64,000 nucleotides of DNA from Tenodera sinensis (taxonomy: Eukaryota > Arthropoda > Insecta > Mantodea > Mantidae), in contig CM060962.1 of NCBI GenBank assembly GCA_030765045.1, positions 165,758,694-165,822,693 on the forward strand, in the 5' to 3' direction. The notes under the pieces were generated by a model that was not told where the DNA came from, ran no database searches, and saw only the letters and a program-made list of their open reading frames with translations. Below, piece after piece: positions 44,229 through 54,819 of this stretch. The position numbers were made by a program, and so were the translations under genes. How positions within the stretch are numbered: position 1 is the stretch's first letter; each line of letters starts with the position of its first letter.

Positions 44229-45395
44229 TTGAAGAGGCTATACGACAAGGCTTCAGACATAGTACCAAAGTTGGAAGCCAAGATAGGGAAATTTAGGAAC
44301 ATCCTATTTAAATTACATGGTCGTGACGTAAGGAAGTGGAAAATGATGGTACCAAATTCCTTACAGGACAGGGTTATTTTGGCGTTCCATCACTCGATGC
44401 TTCACTCTGGTACTGAGAGAACAATGCTTGCAATTGAGGAAGTAGTGTACATCAAACATCTTGGCAAGAAAGTCAGGAAGTTAATTTCCTCATGCGATCT
44501 ATGTCAGAAGGCCAAGCCAATTAATGTAGGATACGATGTCGTTCCACAATCCATCGTGAGAAACGAGAAAAATGCATTGGTGTGCATCGACGAACATGGC
44601 GAGCTACCAAGGGGGAAAGATGGAAACAGATACATCTTTGTCATGTTTGATGTTTTCACAAAATTCACTAAGATATACCCCATTAGGAACATTAAAAGCA
44701 GAACTTGCCTAAATAAAATCATCAAGGACTACATCCCAAAATATGGGATTATAAAATCTATACTATCAGATAATGCAACAATGCATAAAAGTAAATTATT
44801 CCAGGACACCTTAAGAACATTAGGAATAAAATTTTACTATTCCTGAACCTATTATCCTCAAGGAAACCCGACAGAAAGAGCGATGAGGGATATAAATATA
44901 TATTTCCGCCTACTTTGCCACAAAGACCACACTTCCTGGACGGAAAAATGCGGGTACATAGAGGAGGTGATTAACCATTCGGTGAACACCACGACCAAGT
45001 TCGCCCCAATCGAATTGATGACCAACACAAAACCCAAGAGATTGACAGTTGACATTGACACTACGATGGCTGCTCAAAGGGAATTGACAGAGAAGGAAAA
45101 ATGTCAATTGGCGTTCAGAAGGTTACAGCAAAAGGCAGAAAAGGGGAGGAACGAGGTAAAAAGATTTATCAGGAAATGGTCCCCACAAATTGGAGAAAAG
45201 GTGCTCTTAAGAAGCCACAAAGCATCCAAGGCATCTGAGAAAAGATCTGGAAAGATGGAACTACTGTACACTGGACCACTGGTCATAACAAAACAGCTGG
45301 GTGACCATACGTATGAGCTACAGAAGACAAATGGCAAGTTGGTAGGAAGATACCATAAAAATAAATTAAAACCATACAAAGAAAGGACCAAATAG
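44229..45395 (+). pseudogene. pol: Integrase of element 3
   Basis: Zinc domain HHSMLHSGTERTML and CDLCQKAK; core CIDEHGELPRGKDGNRYIFV (first D), ILSDNATMHKSKLFQ (second D), TGA at 44844, YYPQGNPTERAMRD (Glu of DDE). The C-terminal domain follows: WSPQIGEKVLLRSHK, MELLYTGPLVITKQLGDHTY, GRYHKNKLKPYKE. It ends at TAG 45393. The C-terminal half is directly comparable to the fused frame of element 2, which starts just before YFPSGNPTER. Confidence 0.86.
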
Positions 45396-45495
45396 TCTTT
45401 GCCAACAACCATGTAAGGCAGGAATAATAGAGATGATGGAAAATAATAATTTTTAATGGGTTACTTATAGAAGATTATGTTCAGATTGGAAAATA

Positions 45496-45531
<36 letters not shown>

Positions 45532-46184
45532 ACATAGTAATTGGCTATATTGACCACAAAGAGCATTGTCAACAAAGACAGATGAGGACACTGATTGTCA
45601 TTATAGAAATGAATTATAGCGATGGAAAATAATGTGTTTTTGACATAAGGATGTCAGGGACAAAAATAAAAAGGAATCAATTGTGATGGCAAAGATAAAA
45701 TATTTTGACACAAAGATGTCGAGGGTGAATTGAGAAGAAAAATAATACAATTGCAGAATAATTATAAGTATAGAAGTTTTCTCTTATAGAGATAAGAGAC
45801 AAAGAGGTGACAATTAGTGAAGTAAGAAAAACCATAATCAGAAAAGCAATGCCCATGAATTAAGATGGATATAGCCAATGCTAAGCTTGAAGAAATGTTG
45901 AACCAGATAATAATGAATAAGAACCCAATTGAAAAAATGGTACCATTAGTAACATCAGAGTTTAAGAATTGACTCAACGACCTGCCTATACATAATAAGC
46001 TTACAAGACAAAGAAGGCAAAGAACTGAATAAAACATTGCCATAAATATGATCATAATCATTAGCTCAAGATTTGTATCCTGTTTTTCTCTCCTCATAAC
46101 AAGGAACATAAGTCAAAAGCCACACAATAAACCATGATACACTTAAATTATATTTGTGTCAATGTCAAATGTGAAATCTTAAAA

Positions 46185-46365
46185 GTATGTGTTGTATAAG
46201 AACTGAATATGTGTTGTATAATAACTGAACATATGTTGTATAATAACTGGATATGTTGTATAATAACTGAATGTGTTGTACAATAACTGAATATGTATTG
46301 TATAATAACTGAATATGTGATGTATAATAACTGAACATGTATTGTGTAGTAACTGAATATGTGAA
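46185..46365 (+). repeat. Tandem repeat, about 22-26 bp unit
   Basis: Seven to eight imperfect copies of TGTGTTGTATAATAACTGAA with small length changes, within the 3' untranslated region of element 3. Confidence 0.85.
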
Positions 46366-46531
46366 ATTTATAAAGACATGCTGTGTCGTGCCAAAACAAA
46401 AGACAAAGACAAACAGCGAAGAAGACTGTAAAGAAAAAAAAAATATTGTACAAAGTGATTGCATCAGAGGAGTAGGGAGAAGTATTGTATTGTGTTTCAA
46501 GATTGTAAATATAGGTGACAACTTGAAAAAC

Positions 46532-46546
46532 AAAACAAGGGGCATG
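46532..46546 (+). promoter_or_regulatory. Polypurine tract of element 3
   Basis: AAAACAAGGGGCATG directly before the 3' LTR. Equivalent to AAATGGGGGCATT of element 2. Confidence 0.65.
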
Positions 46547-47190
46547 TGAGACAGAATATTAGAAGACCCCAAAAGAAAATCGTTCATGTGTATGTTTGTT
46601 AAAAGTGTAATTCGTTTTTTGATGTTGGTATGAGATAGTTAAATGACGAAAACATGTTGATAAGGTTCATTGTTACGAACAACTAAGTTTGCCCAAAGAC
46701 ATCATAAATCTTTCCGTATTTGATTTTAATATATATGTATAAATATTAGAATTATATGTGTTCCATAATAAAAGTAGGGGAAGATGATTAGGGATCGCTT
46801 CCCTAATGAGAAAGAACTATTTGATGGACGCATACACGGATGTATATGAAAAAGGCGGTGTCGCGTCAAATGACGTCAAAAACTGTTCACTCGCGTGTGT
46901 GTGTTCGAGCTGAAAAGACATATTTAGGTAGTGTGAACAAGGAACTTTCACCAAACTTTCATCAAGCATAAGTTCCACTAAGTGAAAAAGTGGAAAGGTG
47001 TTTAAGCATGTAGAAGGGTGCTGAGAGGAATTATTTAATGTAAAGTATCGATGAAGTGTTAATAAATTAATACATTGTGGTGAAGAAACATCGTGTGATT
47101 TTTCATTCCATCCGTTACCAAGCCCTGAGATCACAAAGATCTCATTAGCTTAAAGACACAGCATCGATAATAATTGCAAAAACCGCACCA
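46547..47190 (+). repeat. 3' LTR of element 3
   Basis: 644 bases. Matches the 5' LTR with about a dozen substitutions and small indels. Preceded by the tract ACAAAACAAGGGGCATG. Confidence 0.93.
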
Positions 47191-47191
47191 A

Positions 47192-48135
47192 TATGAACAG
47201 TAAATTATAAAGACAAAATTTTGGAACTACTCTCTTCCAACACATTCAGAAGACTATCAAAAGACCTAACTACATGGTTCCTTAGACAAACTAGTTCCCT
47301 CATAAAATCTTCATCATTACAAGAAAACATAAAGAAGTACAATGTGAAGAAGGAGAAGTGCAGAAACGAAGCCTTGCCTCCAAGATTATATAGTCTCCCA
47401 AAAATCCACAAAGACAGTACTCCATGATGCCCTATAGTTAGCAGCATAGACTCACCTATTACAGCATTGCAAAACTCCTTTTTATGTTATTATAACCATA
47501 CATCAGTAATACCAGCTCACACATCAAAAACTTCCGTCATTTTATTGAAAAAATCAAAGACATCCAATTAGAGAAGAAGGACTATCTTGTGAGCTTTGTT
47601 ATTATCTCCCTATTCACCAAAGTGCTGACAAATGAAGCCATGCTGTTCCTGAGGGAGCTATCCCTGAAGGATATTGCTGACCTCTTCCAACACTGCCTCT
47701 CGGCAAATTACTTTCTATGAGATGGCAATTTTTATGAGCAAGCAGACAGCATCACAATGAGAAGCCCACTCAGTCCTGTCATAGCCAACTTCTTTATGGA
47801 AAAATTTGAACAAACAGCACTGGAGAACGTCTCCTCAAACCCAAAAGCATGGCTGTGTTACACAGACGACACCTTTGTAATCTGGAACTATGGGGAGGAC
47901 ACCCTAGATCAGTTTCTACAATACTTGAACATATGAACCCAAACATACAATTCACCATGGAAAAAGAAGAAAGCAATAGACTGGCCTTCATGGATATTCT
48001 TGTCATAAAAACCTTAGATTTTCTTCTTGAATGTACCGTTTATAGAAAACTGACATACACTGAATGCTATTTACATAAAACATCCAACCATCACCCTAGA
48101 CAGAAACAAAGCATTATAAAAACTCTCTGAGTGAG
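47192..48135 (+). pseudogene. Penelope-like reverse transcriptase
   Basis: Continues the broken ORF: YKDKILELLSSNTFRRLSKD, LPPRLYSLPKIHKDSTP, CPIVSSIDSP and ITALQNSF. After frame changes come the catalytic block CYTDDTFVIW (YTDD at 47859-47870), HMNPNIQFTMEKEESNRLAF, MDILV and a VYRKLTYTECYLH segment. LPKIHK and FxDILV are typical of Penelope RTs, which are related to telomerase. Stops and shifts throughout. Confidence 0.82.
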
Positions 48136-48399
48136 CAAAAGACATATGCCATCATAAGTATCTCCAAGGTGAACTCAAACACATACATACAGCCTTCAGA
48201 GCTAACGGGTACAGCAACAAGGAGATATGACATGCACTACACCCCAGGCACCCGACACAGAAAACAGAATGCCACCCATTAGCCAAGGTGGTCCTTAAGT
48301 ATGTTAAAGGTATATCTGACTATGTAGGCATACTCTTATGTTCTGACAATATCAGTACCATTTATAGACCAACATTAAAAATAAAACAGTTATTAAGAT

Positions 48400-48640
48400 C
48401 AGCAAAAGACAAATGAGACCCCCACTCATTGGCAGGAGTATACAAAATTCCATGCAGCTGCGGACGGATTAACATTGGTATGACCATGCACAACATAACT
48501 ACTAGGCTAAAAAGAATATGAAAGACATAGGCAAACAGAGAAATCCACCATGGCAGAACACCCTATTATTTGGCCATGATGTTAGTTATAAAGACACACA
48601 GCTCCTATCAACATCTGTCACCTACCATGTCCACCTACAG
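48400..48640 (+). pseudogene. Penelope-like GIY-YIG endonuclease remnant
   Basis: VYKIPCSCGRINIGMT at 48438-48485 fits the GIY-YIG core (Y-x-IPCxCG...YIGxT), with the second tyrosine replaced (INIG). KEYERHRQ and a following degraded stretch fit the rest. This domain cuts the target in canonical Penelope elements. Confidence 0.72.
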
Positions 48641-48664
48641 TGGGAAGCAATAGAGATTTTCAAG

Positions 48665-48978
48665 TATCAGAACAATTTCAATTGTAAGGAAGAAGCCCTC
48701 CACGTGCACAGGACTTGGAGGCCAGTATTGGAAAGGAGAATAAAAAGCAAAACCCTCAGACAGGCCCCCTGGAGACCTGAACCAATGAACGTCAGCTGGG
48801 TGACAAGCTCTGCCCACCATCCATATATAAGAGCTTGCCAGTTACCACCAGTTCATTCAAGCTCTCACTAGCATGGATCACCTGTTGAAAATGCCAAGCA
48901 CAGTCCTTGGTGAAACGTCGGGTTATGTCAGTCCTACTAGACCATGGCATACAATTGCAGAAGATAACTCTGTTCTTT
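48665..48978 (+). repeat. Right pseudo-LTR of the Penelope-like element
   Basis: Uninterrupted counterpart of 37688-38197. Contains CATATATAAGAG and, at 48892-48925, CTGTTGAAAATGCCAAG, a seven-base loop, CTTGGTGAAACGTCGGG: a CTGnnGA box, CCAAG/CTTGG stem and GAAAC box as in Penelope hammerhead motifs, with one substitution in the first box. Confidence 0.8.
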
Positions 48979-48979
48979 A

Positions 48980-49660
48980 AAATATATCTTCCATTACTAG
49001 ATTTAAAGATAGCAAAACATAACAGTAAATTAAATTTTGGTATTTATGGAAAATCTGATATTTACATAAAAAATAAAAGCTTTTAGCATTTTTTAACATA
49101 AATTTGCTGCTTTCAATAGTTTAATTTACAGGTTAATAAATATACCCCTTAATAAGGAATAATTTAACAGAGAATATAAACGCATTATCACAATAATGGT
49201 TTTAATATTTTAACACAAATTTTATACATAAAAATATAGAGAAATTTAAATATCAAAAGACTGCAAAAGAAGTGTCCACCCTCAAATGAATAGAAGGTGA
49301 TTGTATTTTTAAAACATTTACCTACCATCCTCAAGCTAATAAAAAATTTACAAACATTTTTAAAGAATGTGGAATAAGTTTGGTTCCTCAAAATAAGTAA
49401 AATATGACATAATGCTAAGTTTTTAGAAAAAACATAAAATCTCAAATTGTTAAGTATGAGGCATTTATCAGTTTAGCTGTTTGGATTGTGACTGTTTACA
49501 TTGGTAAAACTAAACATAATTTTTAAACCAGCATAAAAGTACATTTTAGAAATATTAAATTTAAATACATTGATAAATCAACTGTGGCAGATTATTTTTG
49601 GTCATTTAATCATGAAATAAGTCCAGAGCTTAAATCATTAAAACAATTAAATGGATCTAT
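48980..49660. other. AT-rich sequence without recognised genes
   Basis: Strongly AT-rich, no frame or repeat that I can support. Confidence 0.4.
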
Positions 49661-49774
49661 GGACGGGTGGGCCAGCGGGCTGGTGGGTGGGGTTGGCGGG
49701 GTGGGTGGGTGGGAGGGAGGGAGGGAGGGTGGGAGGGACGGACGGGTGGGTGGGTGGGTGGATGAATGGATGGA
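49661..49774 (+). repeat. G-rich minisatellite (GGGTGGGT/GGGAGGGA)
   Basis: About 110 bases of GGGT and GGGA units on the plus strand, with many runs of three or more G separated by one base, so capable of forming G-quadruplexes. Sits in otherwise AT-rich DNA. Confidence 0.92.
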
Positions 49775-50119
49775 GTTTAAGGGCCCGTTGACAGCTAGGT
49801 CATTTGGGCCCGATGAATCCATAGGTTTGGAAAAATATATTCATTTTGAAGAATAAGGACCGCATAATAAATTTTGAAATACTGCCAACTGATTCTGTCA
49901 ACAGATTTATTTTACTTACAATGGTTGGTAATACAATAGGAAAAAACATGTCACCTAGCATCTGCAATGATGGCAACCATGACAAATAGTTGCATCGAGA
50001 ATGTGAATAATAGTTCACAAAACCCAGGTCTGTCTTTAATATTCACAGCTTACACCAAGGATAAATGAAACTTAGTCTCTCTGAATATTTATTACATTTG
50101 TTGATTTAAGCACTCACTC

Positions 50120-51665
50120 AAAATATGTGGAATTTATTTTTGACTCTACACTCACATGAAAAAGCCATATTAACCATTTAAAAGAGAAGTTTATAAAACA
50201 TTTAAATACACTAAAACAGTTAGCAGGTGTAAAATGGGGATGTGCAAGACAAACACTCAACATAACATACAACATGTATATCAAACCTGTCTTCCTTTTT
50301 TGCAGTGATGTTCTGATAACAGCTACATCTAATTATGTCCATAAACTAGAACTAAAAAATCAAGCCTATAGACTGATTACAAGAGGAGTAAAATCTACAC
50401 TTGTGTAAGATTTGAAGCTTTCATGACGAGCATTATTAACCAAGGCTTCACTGGTGATCAGCCATGTCAAGTTTATACTACATGGCCTTCATCAGGATCT
50501 GAATGAACAACAGTACTCTACTCTCTATATAAACTATAGCTTGGTGGGTGGGGCTTACACTGCCCTGGCCAAGCTTGACCTTCATAAACCTAACATGGCT
50601 AATCACCCGTGAAGCGTTGATTAAAATATGCACCTGTAGATGCTTTATTAGCCGTAAGACAGACCCATTCATTAACATCACAAATTGAAGAAAAAGCCCT
50701 TCTTCAACATGAAAAACTACTTTGACTTCCTAACTCTCATCAGAGAAATAAACAGCCAGTACAAAATACTTTAAAATGTCAAATCAATTCTTAGATAAAG
50801 TTCATCATCTCCAGATAAATTAAAATATCCCTACTTAACGAAAAAACCTGTTACTTAACATAAATCCATTGTAATTGTATTTTGAGTCAGTTTATCTCAC
50901 TTTACATCTTGAAGTGGAAACAAAAGTCAGGAACACCTGCAGATATTTTAAAGGCCCTTGCTTTGGAAACCATACATACTAAATATCAGATGTTTACACA
51001 TTTTCACTGACAATTTTCATAAAGATGGTAAGGCAGGTGCTAGAGTTGTGTGCAACCTTTTCTCATTCCATCACTCACTAGGAGCATATAGCACAAGTTT
51101 TGATGCAGAAATAACAGGAATTCATACAACATTACAACAAATTTTAAATCTACTAGTCAATAACTGTACCCAAGTAGTTATGTTCTCAGACTTTGCCAAA
51201 TTAAAGATTATTAACAAATGGTGATACAAATAATAAGACTATATGAAAAGATCCACTTTCAGTGGGTTCCTGCTCATTGTGGCATATTTGGTAATGAAGC
51301 TGCAGATTTTTTAGCTAGAAAGGGCTCTAATGTACTTAAAAACATAACACTTAACCATATCAACCTGTCAAAAGATTGATTTCATCAAAATTTACAATTT
51401 CTCACTATTAAAGAAGGCTAAGAACAAGAATTTAAAAGCTCTTGTTATTCACTTGGATAACTTACCACAATGCCCCACAAAACTGCAGGAGCATCCTTCA
51501 GATTAATAAATGGTCATGATTGTCTTGTAAGTCATCTGCATAGAATTGAAATCTTGTCTTCTTCCATCTGCCCCTTATGCAATCTTGGAGCAGATATTAA
51601 AGACACCATAAACATCTGTAGAACCTACAGAAGTGCAGAAGTATTGGAAGGCACATAATTATGCT
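50120..51665 (+). pseudogene. I-type LINE relic with short insert
   Basis: In several frames: KFIKHLNTLKQLAGVKWGC, RQTLNITYNMYIKPVF and LKNQAYRLITRGVKST (thumb), an insert at 50406-50628, then APVDALLAVRQTHSLTSQIE, EKALLQHEKLL. RNase H follows (GKAGARVVCN, FDAEITGIHTTLQ, FQWVPAHCGIFGNEAADFLA) and a zinc-like end (FRLINGHDCLVSHLHRIE, CPLCNLGADIKD). Same group as the LINE at 24022-27592. Many stops. Confidence 0.78.
50406..50628 (-). repeat. Short mobile insert with hammerhead-like core
   Basis: Interrupts the LINE relic between ITRGVKST and APVDALLA. On the minus strand it has CCTGATGAAGGCCATGT and a complementary ACATGGC. The plus strand starts with TTTGAAGCTTTCA, as does the repeat at 7127. 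CTCTATATAAAC on the plus strand looks TATA-like. The size and content recall short non-autonomous retrozyme or Penelope-derived repeats, but that is an inference. Confidence 0.5.
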
Positions 51666-51910
51666 AGAGTCTGATTTTTAAAAGAAGATACATGGCAGCA
51701 GTCAAGCAAGAGGGGTTAAGGTTAAAAGGAAAAGGTCATTGCTATGGAAACGTAAACAAAGGTTGCCAAATTAGCCGCACTGATAACTAGTTTACTGCTC
51801 AGGTCAGTTATCGCTAGGCTAGTGCGGGGAATGGAATTTGTTTGGATGTTCAGTTGCATAGTGTGTTGTTAGCTTACTTCGTTAACACTTTTATATTAAA
51901 ACATGTAGTT

Positions 51911-53579
51911 ATGGAAGCAAGAGTTGGTGCATGTGATGGTGAACATAGAGGCAGAGGTAGACCGAGCATCCATGGCCAAAGAGAGAGATCAACTTCAGGT
52001 CGGGGTGTTACATTGCACAGCCAAGCTAGAGAATTTGTGTGTCCTCTTAGAGAATTTTTCAAACAGGAACGTGCTTAAATAAGGAAAATTGAAGCTATTA
52101 ACAGTGAAGCAACAAGATTCTAAAGTAAGAACAAATTAGAAACTAAAAACTTCACTTATCTTAGTATTATTTGCTGACCCTGGGTTTCAAGCTGTGTCCA
52201 GCTCATTCTCAAAGCCAAGAATGAGAATGAGCTGGGCACCAGGGTCAGCAAATAATACTAAGATAAGTGAAGTTTTTAGTTTCTAATTTGTTCTTACTTT
52301 AGGAACATGCTTGTTCACAAAGAACCTGTTATTCCATTCAACCAAGTGAGGAAAAGAACTAAGTGTGCTCTTAAAATAAGTGAGGTGACTGTTTTGAGAA
52401 TGTGTAAAAAGAAGCAGCTACAGGCAGGTCCATCGAAAATTGTAACTCCTGGGAAAGAGAGATCAAGAGCATCTCCAGTTACGCAACTGGACAGTTTCCA
52501 GTCAGATGCCATAAGAAAGTATATCTATGGGCATTACACCCGAAAGGAGCATCCTACCACACGTGGGCTTCTCTATTCTCTTAAAGAAGCGGAGTTATTT
52601 GAGGGAAGACTTAGCTCTCTGAACAAAGTCCTCCATGGTCTGGGATTCAAATTTAAAAAAATAAACAATAGAAAACTTGCATTAGAAAGATCAGATATTG
52701 TGCTGAGGGCTTTGTTTTTAAGAGAAATGAAGAACGAGAACTTAAAGGAAATAGTATGGTAAGATGAAACCTGGGTCAATACTGGCCATACTTTGTCAAA
52801 GGGGTGGACTGATGGTACACTTGAAAGTACCACAAAAGGCGCTATAGGAAAAGTGGCCTCTTTATTATTAGTCATGCTGGTACGTCCCATGGTTATGTTG
52901 ATGACGCCCTGCTACTCTACAGATCGAAGAAAACTGATGATTATCATAAAGACATGGACCATGATCATTTCCACAGGTGGTTTAAGGATCAGCTACTCCC
53001 TAACATTCTGAAATCTAGCATGATTGTTATGGATAATGCCTCATACCACATGGTCCAGATAGATAAGGCACCCAATAACAGCAACATCAAAATGCAAATG
53101 TTTTAAGTGGCTCACCCGTCATAATGTAGTATGTGACAGTGGTATGAGAAAATGGGAATTGCTGCTGCTAATAAAGGAAAACAAACCCAACCCAAAATAT
53201 ATTATTGATGAACTGGCTAAAGAACATGGACACCGTATCATCAGACTGCCCCCTTATCATTGTCACTTCAACCCTATTAAGCTAATCTGGGCAGAGGTAA
53301 AGGGCTATGTTGCAAGACATAATAAGACATTCACCATGGCTGAAGTGGAACAGCTTACAACGGAAGCAGTAAAAGAAGTTGAAAAACTGTGTAATGTATG
53401 TGGAAAGAGTACTGGAAGAGGCCAGACGACTGGACAGCATCATAGGCGATTGTGTGGATGACCTGATTATCCACCTTGGCAATAGCTTCAGCAGCGATTC
53501 CAGTGAGGAGGAAGAGGAACAGCATGATGGCGATGACAGCGGCGAGGAGGTTGATATGGAAGGAATACACCCTCTATAA
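51911..53579 (+). pseudogene. Mariner/Tc1-superfamily-like DDE transposase, inactive
   Basis: Begins MEARVGACDGEHRGRGRPSI and an HSQAREFVCPLREFFKQE block (DNA-binding region), is interrupted by a MITE (52120-52302), and resumes with KEPVIPFNQVRKRTKCALKI and VTVLRMCKKK. The catalytic part has DETWVNTGHTLSKGWTDGTL (first D, preceded by a TAA), IVMDNASYHMVQIDKAP in another frame (second D) and RLPPYHCHFNPIKLIWAEVK, where the usual third acidic residue (NPIELIW) is Lys. The C-terminus after another frameshift is an acidic tail, SDSSEEEEEQHDGDDSGEE. Large numbers of such genes occur in arthropods. Stops, shifts, an insertion and loss of the catalytic Glu make it dead. Confidence 0.8.
52120..52302. 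repeat. Palindromic MITE inside the transposase
   Basis: Arms of about 63 bases, CTAAAGTAAGAACAAATTAG onward (52120-52183) and its near-perfect complement ending CTTACTTTAG (52240-52302), separated by about 55 bases that also contain complementary parts (GAGCTGG). It could fold into one long hairpin. It interrupts the transposase ORF. A related arm is at 21175-21220. Confidence 0.85.
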
Positions 53580-53860
53580 AGAATTATGTAATGAGGTTTG
53601 CCTGCTCATAAATATATTTATTATATATTTTAGTTTCAATGTATAATCATGAGAGAGGGAGAGAGTGGGAGCTTTTTTTTTAATTAACATCCTCCAGCGT
53701 AATGTCATATCAGACGGTAAATGAATGAAACAGGTGAAATAATGCTCAAATGAGCCCAAGGTCCATGGAGCTTTAAGTTACCCAACATTTGTCTTCTCAG
53801 GATAAGGAAAAACTTCGGGAAAAAAAACCTTACCCGGATAACTTACCCTAAGCGAGATGC

Positions 53861-53920
53861 AAACTCACGATCTCTTGAACGTGAGGCAGACACACTAACC
53901 ATCATCCCATCAGGGGGAGA
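53861..53920 (-). repeat. Possible tRNA-like SINE remnant
   Basis: Minus strand GATGGTTAGTGTGTCTGCC, followed about 15 bases later by GTGAGTTTGCATCTC, in box A and box B positions. Degenerate. Confidence 0.35.
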
Positions 53921-54023
53921 AAGAGACGGTGACAGAGAGGGGAGAGAGAGGGAGAAAGAGGGTGAGAGAAAGGGGAGAAAGAAGGCGAGAGAGAGGGGAG
54001 AGAGGAGAGAGGAGAGAGAGGGA
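53920..54023 (+). repeat. GA-rich low-complexity tract
   Basis: GAGAGAGGG-type purine run on the plus strand. Confidence 0.85.
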
Positions 54024-54819
54024 TTTAACTGCAAAATAGACACTGAGAATTACACTTGTAAAGATGAAAAAAACACAGTGAATTCAAATTACTTTATTCG
54101 TATTGAGAACAAATTACCTTTGTTTTGATAGTGGGCTATTAGAGATTACATGTGCATGTTTTCGCTGCCGTGATATAAACCCGAACATTTGTTTATATGT
54201 CTCGAGTATTGAGGGTTATCGCTATCTGCTTATTACAACACTACAGCTCTCCACATGGAGAAGCTGGCATTTAACATGATTCTTCTTTTAAAAATCAGAC
54301 TCTTGTGGGTTCGTCACCAAATGCAATAACATAATCAGTCATTTACCACATTGTATTTGGAGCATTATTGAATTTAAGGAGTTACTATTTAGAAATGATA
54401 ATATTTATTTTGAAGTATTATACTGTAAAAAGGCTCTATATTACTTATTAGTTTGAAATAAAATCACTATTCTTAATAGCACATTGCTCTGTTTCTGTTT
54501 GGTTTCTAATAACAGAATATTTCTTTAGAATACAACATTCACATAAGAATTGGGTCCCCATTTGCTTTCAAAACAATTTGTTTATATAAATGTATAATCA
54601 ACTTCAGCATTCTGTGCCTATAAATTTAAAAGATAAATGGAGCACTACACATTCATATTATCTAGTCAATCATAATACACTTGACCTTTCATTTTAAGTG
54701 AGTAACAAACATGTACTAGCTTCTTCAATGTTTCAAATGATAATTGATTTCTGTTAACATGGACAAAGAACCAATTGGAAAATTCTCTCCAGTTGTGCAG
54801 AAGAAACAGGAATGTTCAG

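Larger units (their letters stand above)
45396..46546 (+). other. 3' untranslated region of element 3
   Basis: No env-like frame. Contains a run of 32 A at 45497-45528 and a tandem repeat at 46185-46365. Ends at the polypurine tract. Confidence 0.6.
38940..47190 (+). mobile_element. Full-length Ty3/gypsy LTR retrotransposon (element 3)
   Basis: LTRs at 38940-39580 and 46547-47190 are flanked by ATAT target duplications (38936-38939, 47191-47194), and the interrupted Penelope frame rejoins exactly once the insert is removed. Order: LTR, primer site, coiled-coil gag, protease, RT, RNase H, integrase, long 3' untranslated region, polypurine tract, LTR. The LTRs differ at roughly a dozen positions (about 2%), so the insertion is older than element 2. 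Pol has six in-frame stops. It is a close structural relative of element 2 and supplies the regions that element 2 lacks. Confidence 0.93.
37688..48980 (+). mobile_element. Penelope-like element carrying two nested insertions
   Basis: Two directly repeated terminal segments (about 37688-38197 and 48665-48978) flank a broken RT-endonuclease frame. The frame is interrupted at 38939 by a gypsy element and resumes after 47194. The left repeat is interrupted by a SINE. Without these insertions the element is about 2.8 kb. The RT has Penelope-type features and a GIY-YIG motif follows it, the class's defining combination. Many stops show it is dead. It is the oldest layer of this nest. Confidence 0.85.

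Noticed and set aside
46185..46365. CRISPR-like array
   Set aside because: The units are contiguous imperfect tandem repeats without unique spacers, in a eukaryotic retrotransposon.
46148..46587. Minus-strand frames rich in Tyr/Ser/Ile (possible membrane protein or env)
   Set aside because: They read through a tandem repeat in the antisense direction of element 3. No signal peptide or env motif.
53843..54043. Ser/Leu/Pro-rich frame
   Set aside because: Translation of the GA-rich tract on the minus strand.
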